Assembly (NCBI GenBank): GCA_958510825.1
Contig: OY294048.1
Span: 13,533,589-13,597,588, forward strand
DNA: 64,000 nucleotides
Direction of reading: 5' to 3'
Source: Brachypterus glaber
Taxonomy: Eukaryota > Arthropoda > Insecta > Coleoptera > Kateretidae
The position numbers were made by a program, and so were the translations under genes. This document shows positions 55,155 through 64,000 of the stretch, in pieces (positions within the stretch are counted from its first letter, which is position 1; every line of letters starts with the position of its first letter). The notes under the pieces are model-generated. The model did not search any database and was not told the origin of the DNA. It was given only the letters and a program-made list of their open reading frames with translations.

Positions 55155-55295
55155 CGTCGGAAAGTGAAAATCCATTAACACGGTCTAAACCCGAAAGTGA
55201 AAGTTCTTTATATCTTAATGGCCGTGAAAGCTTAAAATCCCTAACTTTTTTCTATGTGTGTAAAAATACTACTTGATTAAATTAAATTTAAAAAA

Positions 55296-55490
55296 ACTGT
55301 GTTACCCTATAAATCTATAACTCTATAACGCTATAACTCTAAAACTCTATAACTTTATGACTCTATAACTCTATTACTATATAACTCTGTAACTTTATAA
55401 CTCTATTTCTATAACTCTATAACTGTATTACTAAATAACTTTCATAAATCTATAACTTTATAACTATATATGACCCTATAACTTATAGTA
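55296..55490. repeat. Minisatellite of CTCTATAA units
   Basis: About twenty diverged copies of AACTCTATAA or ATAACTCTATAACT, 9-10 bp each. Confidence 0.9.
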
Positions 55491-56057
55491 CAAAAATGCC
55501 CTTTTTGGAGGAAACGTCCACAAATATTCAATATAAATTTCCAGTATTACAAAATAACTAAGAATCTTACAACAACTTACAATAACAAATATTACTTCCT
55601 TCCCAAAGCTATACTTAAGTACTTACAATAAAATAAAATATAATACCTCATAATTATAAACTATTTAATAAAAGATATACAAGTAGACAGTAAATTAGTT
55701 TCATCCTCGTTAAAAAACAAGCCGTGAAGATTTGGTTCGCATTCCGTAGTATACTCTTTACAGTGGATAGTGTATTGCATTTTCTTTCGTGCGTACTGTA
55801 TGTTTGAAACTGTTTTAAAAAGTGGCGCCTCCTATATTTTGTTTAATTGAAATATTGTTTCCAAAAATTTCCTGTTTAACGGACATTTTCTTGTATTTTT
55901 TATAATTTTTAAAAAAGTTGCGTCTAACTTTTTGAAGGAATTTTTTCAAAATCATTATTGCTCTTCCTATTATAGATTTTAACCTTTACTGGAAATTACA
56001 TTACACACTGTGTCCGATAAAAAAACATTTTTCTGGGCCAAATGAATTCTTCACCAA
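55491..56057. other. Intergenic, no gene seen
   Basis: AT-rich. A GTATACTCTTTACAGTGGATAGT stretch at 55748 resembles part of the tandem duplication at 59800 (ACTGGATAGTATATTG). Confidence 0.4.
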
Positions 56058-56883
56058 CACTGATAGAAATGTTATAATATAGGCGCCAACCATATTTTAC
56101 AGTATGTTATAACATAAATATTTTTTACGATACAACAACCAGTTGTAGAGTTAAGAGGTAAACAACATAAAATTGTAATAAATACAAAAAATTTTATCTT
56201 ATGTCATAGTACTATACTATGGTGTAGCCAACCACATATTATGTGGTTGGCGCATATATAATGTTGTTATTAATAACTATATAATCATATCTATGAAGTA
56301 CTGACACTTAAAAATAAAAGTGCCTTACTTATAAAGCAAGGCGCTTTTTACTGCTGTTGCCAAGACGAACATGAGTGGCGTTACCGATAACCATTGAAAT
56401 TCCTTAAAATGTAAAACTAAAATATTTCAAACAAATAATTCGCAAAAAGTAAGGTTAATTTTCTATTGAATTTACAGTAGAATTTCAAATGTGGTAAGTT
56501 TTATTGCATGAGTTTAAAAATGCTTAATTCCAATTGGTTGGGATCCTTTACGGAATGTCGGGATAAAACTAAATAATTGACGCAGTAGGTAAAAAATAAA
56601 ACTACATTAACGGCGCCTTTCTCGTGTGTCTTTTGAAGTACGTACACTGAATAATAGCGTTATTAATACAACAACATAGTGTTGTATATGCGCGAACCAC
56701 AAATTGTACTATAGTATAGTACTAACTATGATATGATATAACATTTGTTGTTGTATTTATTACAATTTTGTGTTGTTTACCTTTTAGTTCTACAACTGGT
56801 TGTTGTATCGTATAACATATTTACGTTATAACATATTGCAAAATATGGTTGGCCCTTATATTACAACAACATTCCTATCAGTG
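56058..56883. mobile_element. MITE with CACTGATAGAAATGTTATAA ends
   Basis: Left CACTGATAGAAATGTTATAA, right CATTCCTATCAGTG; long inner matches such as ACAACCAGTTGTAGA and its inverse and TTTTATCTTATG-type AT-rich spacers. Arms about 200 bp. A related GTTGTTGTAATATA / TTGGCGCATATA segment is at 63060-63115. Confidence 0.8.
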
Positions 56884-58529
56884 TAGATATCACTACTTGG
56901 TTTAAATATGCTTGCTTCTATTAATGACGAGTTTAAAAATTTGAAAATCATAAAACAATCTTTATGTACTATGTCTTGTGAAGAGTATAATAAAATTGTA
57001 CATAAACCGTTGCAAAACCTGATTTTTTTGCTAGTTTATTTTACTAAAATAATTAAAATTTCAGTTACACTGAAATCACAGTATGAAAAGTATGTTAACT
57101 GCCTGGACATTTTTTGTTGTATAACTTTTATATCATTAAAGGATATTAAAGTAAAGTAAATTTTACATTACAGTTATTATTGTCTGGTAAAAAGTAGTAG
57201 TTAACACCGCTAGCGAAGGAACGCATTCGAACGCTGGAGTTTAATTGAATTACACTACCCCAGTAGAAATTTAACGTTAGATAAAGGTTTTTCCTAACGC
57301 GTGTTTATTAATAATAATAATAATAATAACAACAATAATAATAGAGTTTTATTTAAAGCAAAAAAATCACAAGGTATAAATACTGTGCATGATAGACAAA
57401 AATATAAATGAAAATACATGTTTAATTGTTCCCATTTTATAAAGTTAGAATTCCGAACGTTAGGTGTTTAACGTTAGGCATCTAACATTCAAACCACATT
57501 CATCCAACCTTAGGTCAAGTTGTTCTGAAACGATTTTCCACCAGGGTAGTAAAGTTGTATTTTTTGTATTTGCGGTTTTTCGATTTTTTTTTTTCAAAAA
57601 GGACTTTTTGTTTTTTTTTTAATGAACATAGGAAGTATAAGTATGTTATTGGCACCCCTATTTTTATTTATTTATTTATTTTATTAGCAATTAATTAAAA
57701 CATTGACCGTTAAACAATTTATAAATAATGTGCAAGGTTGTCAGGCGTGGTTAAAACTTTTCCACCTTAATCTAATAAATTTTTAAAAATATATATAGTG
57801 ATACTCAAGGCCAGTGAGAATGATTTATATTATTTTCAAGTCTTCACAGTGAGGACCTTTATAACTAGCTAAAAAGAGATGGATAGATACAGGGTGTCTC
57901 AGAATTGACGCACTTCCTTTTACGGAGTGATTCAAAACAAAAAAATATGAAAAAATGTCCCCAAACTTTTTGCTGCTTAAAAAAGTACGTTGTTCTAATA
58001 TCGTAGGATTAACCGTTTTCGAGAAAAATACAATTAAAGACAAAAAAATAAACAATAAAACGTTAAAAACCAATATTTTAATAAGGCAGGGAGTTTCTAC
58101 ATTAAAAGAAAAAAAGTTCCTATACATTCCTATACAAGTAGGTCCAAAAATTGTTTTTAAGGGTACCATAGCCCTTTAAAAAATGGTGTATTTTGGGAGA
58201 CCGCAATTCCCTTAGAATCGAATTTTAAAACTACATGTATAGAAACTTTTTTTCTTGGTTTTTGATTTACATTAACTGTACATAACTAAAATTTTGGTTT
58301 TAAATATTTTAGTGTTTAATTGCTGGTTCTTAAAACCTATAATTTTTCTTTTAATTGTATTTATCTCGAAAACGATTTGTCCTACGCCATTACAGCAAGT
58401 ACCTTTTTTATGTATTTTTACCTGAGGAATCCTATTCCAGTAATAAACTTTTTAGTAGGGAAAAAATAATATATTTTTTTAAATATATTATATAAAAGAA
58501 TAATTGTATAGAAAATAAACAAATATTAT
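56884..58529. other. Intergenic repeats without a supported gene
   Basis: Includes an AAT/AAC trinucleotide run at 57308-57345, probably a LINE tail, and an isolated mariner-MITE left end CAGGGTGTCTCAGAATTG at 57893. An 83-codon frame at 56908 starts with ATG but has no motif or splice context. Confidence 0.4.
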
Positions 58530-58531
58530 AT

Positions 58532-58610
<79 letters not shown>

Positions 58611-58612
58611 GT
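58530..58612. repeat. (TTTA)n microsatellite
   Basis: About twenty uninterrupted TTTA units. Confidence 0.97.
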
Positions 58613-58864
58613 TTATAGTCATTCTCGGACCTATTTTTAGGTATTTTACACGATATTGGACTGATGTGACTACAACGAATTTTGAATAGATACTCTTCAC
58701 TATATTTATAATAGAAACAATATAAAAAACACAAGAAAGTGACGACTAAAAAAATTATAGTCAGCTCTTGATTAACTAAGTTCCTCTGAATTCTATAAAT
58801 TTCTGAAGTTGTTTTTTAATCTAATGTTGTAAAACTCATGTTTTAAAAACATAAATTTAAAATA

Positions 58865-59140
58865 AAACTTAAGAAAGCCGTAGCACCGTATGCAATTTTT
58901 TTTACAATTGTGATAGTCTTAAATTTTAAAACAGTGGTATAATTTTAAATTTCATACAAATGCAAGAAAGTTCTAGCAGGCGATTTTTTTTTAATTTCAT
59001 AGTATATTTTAATGTTAAAAGTGTTACAATTAAAAGTTTCACCTAAATTCAAGAAAGCTTTATCTCCGAAAACTTAAATAAAACAAAACGTAAGAAAGCC
59101 CCAGCGCCGCAGGTGAATTTTTTATTCGAATTTGTAGATC
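58865..59140. repeat. GAAAGCCCCAGCGCC repeat, two to three units
   Basis: Units contain AAGAAAGCC(C/G)-AGC-CCG-AGG, AATTTTTTTTACAA, and AATTTTAAATTTCATACAA boxes in the same order as at 6890-7265. Confidence 0.65.
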
Positions 59141-59198
59141 TATAGTTTATATGGTCCCGAGTATGGTCCACTTGGAAAAGGGCCTGTATTTATTCCTA

Positions 59199-59419
59199 CA
59201 CTGATAAAAAAGATAATTTAGATTTATTTGGATATGGCCAATTAAATTATTTGCTTGTGAGTAATAAAGTTTATTTGAGTCAAATAAATATTTAGTTCAT
59301 GTAAATAAATATTGTAATTTCAAAATCATTTATTAATGGGAACAAAATAGTTTATTTGACAAAAATAAAATTTATTTGACACAACCAAATACACACACAA
59401 ATAAACTGTTTTATCGGTG
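59199..59419. mobile_element. TA-flanked MITE (CACTGATAAAA / TTTTATCGGTG)
   Basis: 221 bp, TA at 59197-59198 and 59420-59421; the interior is rich in TTATTTG. Part of the right end (AATAAACTGTTTTATCGGTG) is present alone at 51304-51323. Confidence 0.85.
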
Positions 59420-59500
59420 TAAATATATAAAATCTATTAACAAATATATAGTAACCAATAGTCATTAACTATTATCAAATTCTACAAACTACTACATTTT

Positions 59501-60370
59501 TATATTAAGGTGTTTGTAAAAGACAATAAAAATATAGAAACAACTTGTTGTTTCAAACAAGCACCTAGTTCCGGTAAAAAGATTTAATTGTACATATAGG
59601 TAGGTATGTTTTAATGTCAAACGACATATGTTGATCTAAATAAAGATCATATGTTTGTAGTTTTATAATTGGAAATTATGCATCATAAATAACTTAGTTG
59701 TTGGGTGTTATAAATTGCATTAGAAATTAAAACATGCCCTGAAGAATCTTCAGTGAAAATATGTAAAGCTTTACATTCCATAATAAACTCTTTGCAGTAG
59801 ATACCACTGGATAGTATATTGTGTTTTCTCCAGATAGACTTCCCAAAATATGATTTTTTTGATCTCATACTTTGCATGGGCGGATTTAGGGGAGGGGCCA
59901 TGCCCCCCCCCCAGAGAGATATATTAGCATAGAAATAACTTCAAAATTATATTTTTGGCGAAAGCGCAAATTTTTTCCTTATGGATGGCCCCCTCCCCTA
60001 AAATGAAATAAATCCGCCCCTGATACTTTGTGAACCTACGTTAAAAAGAGTGGTCTCTTTTAAAAGACTTTTTTGCACGATCGGGTAATTTGACGTGTGT
60101 ACTAGCCTAATTATGACAGCAGTAGGTTATATTTACAAATTGCTGATCGGTAAGTAAATTACTTACCGATCGGGAGGCGGTAAGTAAATAATAATCTAAT
60201 TTTTAATTTTTAAGGTTAAAAAGTCCAAACGAAAAATAACATTTAAACGCTATTGGACTTCTTCTTCTTCGAACGAAATAATTATTTATTATTAAGCCAA
60301 TAGTAACTTTTCTATGTTTTCACATATGTATTTTTTCACTGCACCATGTTTTGAAATTTTATCAACTATT
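59501..60370. repeat. Tandem duplication of about 870 bp, copy 1
   Basis: From TATATTAAGGTGTTTGTAAA to TTTTATCAACTATT; copy 2 begins 881 bp later. The copies differ mainly in the length of a C run. Includes a TCGGTAAGTAAATTACTTAC palindrome and a complete small hAT-like element. No gene. Confidence 0.93.
59875..60022. mobile_element. 148-bp hAT-like MITE with perfect 8-bp duplication
   Basis: Starts CATGGGCGGATTTAGG, ends TAAATCCGCCCCTG, flanked by ATACTTTG on both sides (59867-59874 and 60023-60030). Confidence 0.85.
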
Positions 60371-60381
60371 ATATATATTAT

Positions 60382-61253
60382 TATATTAAGGTGTTTGTAA
60401 AAGACAATAAAAATATAGAAACAACTTGTTGTTTCAAACAAGCACCTAGTTCCGGTAAAAAGATTTAATTGTACATATAGGTAGGTATGTTTTAATGTCA
60501 AACGACATATGTTGATCTAAATAAAGATCATATGTTTGTAGTTTTATAATTGGAAATTATGCATCATAAATAACTTAGTTGTTGGGTGTTATAAATTGCA
60601 TTAGAAATTAAAACATGCCCTGAAGAATCTTCAGTGAAAATATGTAAAGCTTTACATTCCATAATAAACTCTTTGCAGTAGATACCACTGGATAGTATAT
60701 TGTGTTTTCTCCAGATAGACTTCCCAAAATATGATTTTTTTGATCTCATACTTTGCATGGGCGGATTTAGGGGAGGGGCCATGCCCCCCCCCCCCAGAGA
60801 GATATATTAGCATAGAAATAACTTCAAAATTATATTTTTGGCGAAAGCGCAAATTTTTTCCTTATGGATGGCCCCCTCCCCTAAAATGAAATAAATCCGC
60901 CCCTGATACTTTGTGAACCTACGTTAAAAAGAGTGGTCTCTTTTAAAAGACTTTTTTGCACGATCGGGTAATTTGACGTGTGTACTAGCCTAATTATGAC
61001 AGCAGTAGGTTATATTTACAAATTGCTGATCGGTAAGTAAATTACTTACCGATCGGGAGGCGGTAAGTAAATAATAATCTAATTTTTAATTTTTAAGGTT
61101 AAAAAGTCCAAACGAAAAATAACATTTAAACGCTATTGGACTTCTTCTTCTTCGAACGAAATAATTATTTATTATTAAGCCAATAGTAACTTTTCTATGT
61201 TTTCACATATGTATTTTTTCACTGCACCATGTTTTGAAATTTTATCAACTATT
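60382..61253. repeat. Tandem duplication of about 870 bp, copy 2
   Basis: Nearly identical to 59501-60370, separated by ATATATATTAT. Identical short open frames in both copies (for example MAPPLNPPMQSMRSKK on -) are by-products. Confidence 0.93.
60756..60905. mobile_element. Second copy of the 148-bp hAT-like MITE
   Basis: Carried along in the tandem duplication with its ATACTTTG flanks, so it was inserted before the duplication. Confidence 0.85.
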
Positions 61254-63179
61254 TTCATACTGATCTTTGAATTTTTCGGGTATATTTGCAAAAAATCTTA
61301 TATTCCACTCACCTTAAATCTAAAAATTGTCATATTAGCGAATTTTTTACAAAAAAATGTTTATTTTACAAAGATAGTAATTGTCACACAGAACAAACGT
61401 CAAACAAAATTAGGAATTTTGCATTGTTTATTATACGTAGCAACCCGTTGTTAGAGTTAATTTTTATTTAAGGTACTGAATTGATTTTTATAACAAAATA
61501 AATTTGACGTTTTAATTTCACTTTTATAAATCTTACTGATGTTTATTTTTTTGGATCGTGCAAAAACCGTAATAAGCATTCGGATAGTATTGGAGATTTC
61601 GACTTCGTCTCAATCTCCAAAATAATCCTCAACCGGTAAAATGCACTTACTGCCCTTAATAATTAAATAACTCTACTTTCTATTTTCATAGTTTTTTAAA
61701 ATTCGCGCCCACTCTAAGTTTATTTTTTAGGGGATTGTTTTCAAAAACTATTTTTATATCCATTGGGCACTTTAGTCTTGAGTTATCGTGAGCACAAAAA
61801 ACGTGACATGGACGGACAGATATTTTTAAAGTTTTTCAGAATTCGATAAGAAGTGTAGTTATTTTTATTTTTTTTTGATCCAGTGTAATTTTTGGGCTTA
61901 ATTTGGAAATTTGAAAACCAATATATTTTGCATTTCAGGCAAATTACTTTAACTTGCTTTAAATAAATATTTGGGAAAATGCAATATACTATACACGTAT
62001 ATATCCACGTTGAATAGTACGGGGAATGGTATATAATGGAATGCAAAGCACTACGTGCTGTTAATTAATTAATAAAATAAAATCGACACAGGAGATATTA
62101 GTAATTAAATGTAGCGTACACAAATAAATTTAAACTGGACATGCAAGCATTTTCTTCAATTTAATGGTGATAAATATGCATTTTAAATCAATTAATTGTT
62201 GAGAAAATGCGAAATAGTTATATATACATATACTTTTTAATTGATTTTTAATGATCTCGTTTTAATCGAGGTTTTAATATTTAATATATACTTGGTTAAA
62301 ATAGAAAATATATTAGTAGGACAGTCGGATTTCAGTAAAAATGGAAAATAGCGAACAAAATATATTTAAGTAACATTTTATATTAGTTATTAGGGGCTGT
62401 CCATATATTACGAAACGCAATTTTTCAAAAAAATTGACCCCCCCTGTGTAACAAACTAATGAAAAGTTCGTCGTCTAATCGCTAGTTGGAATCTCCATAA
62501 TGCTTTTTAACGGAAAGTAGGTACTTAATATTATTTTTTGTGCACTAAAAATTTAGTCTGTCTGACTGAAGAGTATATTATGAAATGCATTATGTAGTGC
62601 ATTATGCAGTGCATAATATGCACCTATAGGTGCATAGTATTCGAGCGATATCTTTAGTTTTCAAGACTGAGGTTTTTGCTGAGATGGCATTTTGGGCTAA
62701 AATTTTTATGTAAATAAGTAAACCCAACGAAAAGCATGTACATTGTACAATGTATATTGTACATGTACATGTAATTACATGTGATATGTAGTTTTAATGT
62801 GCACATAAATATTTAAAATATATTTAACCAAATGCAAATGCTCTCTGCTAGCCAGCCGGTTGGACGAGTCAGCTGAATTGTCTGCGTTTGAAGCGACGAT
62901 CGTGACTTAGGAAGGAACGGCAATCCGACCCTGCGGATTTGCCAGCCACGCCTATCTCACTCTTTGCGCTACAAAGAAAAATCTGATCGCTTAACAGTTC
63001 GTTGTTGTAAATCAAACAACTGCACTTAGTAGTAAATACCGAACACGTTTGGACTTTTTTGTTGTTGTAATATATATATAGTGATTGGCGCATATACAAC
63101 TATTAATTGTTGTATACTATAACCTAATTACGTTATTAATTACGCTAGGCATACAATACATATTTTTTCTATTTTGTCA
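61254..63179. other. Intergenic, AT-rich, with palindromic patches
   Basis: Patches include GTGCATTATG/CATAATATGCAC repeats at 62585-62640 and TACATTGTACAATGTA/TGTACATGTACATG at 62738-62775. A less AT-rich block at 62840-62975 has no convincing frame and could be an untranslated exon or promoter. Confidence 0.4.
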
Positions 63180-63660
63180 CTCTTATAAGCTAATAATCAC
63201 ACGCATTTTGCGTGTTCTTATAGGCCCATAAGAGGTCTGTACTTTTAGTTCTTTTGGGTTGGCAACAGACCTGGCCTATCGCTTGACGTTTTCCGTGCAA
63301 ATGTCAATGTCGCTTTAAAGTTGAATTTTCTATAAAATTTTGTGTTTAGGTTATTTTTACCATGTTAAAATTGTGGCTTGGTTAATTGCAGTAAAAAAGA
63401 GAAGAGATGACTATAAAATATATCAAAATATCATTTGTTCTTAGAATTTTAAACATGGTGTAAACTGTAATGCCAATCCAAAACAAAAATCCCTAAATCA
63501 TAAATTTAAATGTAAGTTTTTTTTAATTTTAGTGCAAAATAGAAAAAATTGTATAAAACACTCGTTTCATAACACGTTTTTAGCGCACGAGTACAAGTTT
63601 AGAAAACGAGACGCTTGTGGCGAGTTTTCTAAAGTACTAGTAGTACTAGTACTTTAATAT
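63180..63660. repeat. ~500-bp repeat shared with tsg intron 3
   Basis: Matches 15830-16330 in order and orientation, with ACACGCATTTTGCGTGTTCT and GTTTCATAACACGTTTTTAG blocks. From 63661 to the window end I see only AT-rich DNA. Confidence 0.8.
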
Positions 63661-64000
63661 ACTATTTGAAATTTTTTCTTTAAAAATATTTTTTAGTTTT
63701 ATCTTTTTGATTTTTGATTTTTGTAAAAATTAACTATAGAAGTAGATATGAATTGCTTTATTGGCAGTGATATTTGCATTTTCTTAAAATATTCTTACCT
63801 TGAGACCTATGATTTACAATGAAGCTACTAAGCACTAGAATGTCATAATAATGCTATAATTAGTTTATTTTTTGTAATTATAATTCATAAATAAAGTTTA
63901 ATTACATTAATTTTAGTTAATTTGCATCAAATAACTGTATTTTTTAATATATTCCACACTTGACATTACTTGTTACAAATGTTTTTTTTTTCTAATATGG

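Larger units (their letters stand above)
55003..55212. repeat. 210-bp near-perfect palindrome
   Basis: The centre lies between 55107 and 55108. Arms of about 100 bp show no mismatch that I can find and a spacer of at most four bases. Boxes from the outside inwards: AAGAACTTTCACTTTCGGG, GACCGTGTTAATGG, CCGACGTTTCGTCTC, GAGACATCTTCAGGG. Short direct repeats ATCCCTAACTTTT lie outside both ends (54991 and 55237). Confidence 0.93.

Noticed and set aside
56908..57159. 83-codon + frame starting with ATG (MLASINDEFKNLKII).
   Set aside because: No motif, no splice context and AT-rich composition typical of chance frames here.
59683..60782. Identical 72-codon - frames in both copies of the tandem duplication.
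   Set aside because: They run through the ends of a MITE (GGGCGGATTTAGG); identity follows from the DNA duplication, not from protein constraint.

Overview
The window is eukaryotic and almost certainly insect: spliced genes with GT-AG introns, roughly two thirds A+T by eye, a complete twisted gastrulation (tsg) gene, and dense MITEs and truncated LINEs. A beetle or another holometabolous insect fits, but nothing seen here fixes the order. There is no bacterial-style gene organisation, rRNA or CRISPR array.

Three spliced genes can be rebuilt exon by exon with intact frames. (1) tsg, + strand, four coding exons between 11606 and 19373, 244 codons plus stop, encoding a secreted cysteine-rich BMP-binding protein. 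(2) An unrecognised gene on the - strand, eight coding exons from 41400 down to 23364, 544 codons plus stop, with a helical N-terminal region, a Cys cluster, two RRWS motifs and a Ser-rich C-terminal half. (3) A + strand coiled-coil gene, four coding exons between 28064 and 34247, 417 codons plus stop, lying wholly inside the 8.2-kb intron 5 of gene 2 on the opposite strand. Around 44950-46040 there is a weaker cluster: a signal-peptide-like first exon on + and candidate exons on -. Their partners are not identified.

Layout: 1-3255 satellite-like repeats interrupted by a 5'-truncated LINE; 3256-8100 a run of inverted-repeat elements; 8508-11058 a tandem plus inverted array carrying hammerhead-like cores; 11599-19392 tsg with transposon-filled introns; 19406-20041 an element with 10-bp direct repeats sitting just after the tsg poly(A) signal and holding a tRNA-like sequence; 20165-23363 intergenic; 23364-41400 the nested gene pair; 41401-64000 mostly repeats, including hAT-like elements with 8-bp target duplications, TA-flanked MITEs, three copies of a ~514-bp repeat, microsatellites, a 210-bp near-perfect palindrome and a recent ~870-bp tandem duplication.

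The coding regions are ordinary in form. The unusual part is the repeat landscape. Mobile-element ends lie within about 25-65 nt of several splice sites and of the tsg poly(A) signal, several insertions are nested two or three deep, and many elements are long foldbacks that would form double-stranded RNA if transcribed within introns.
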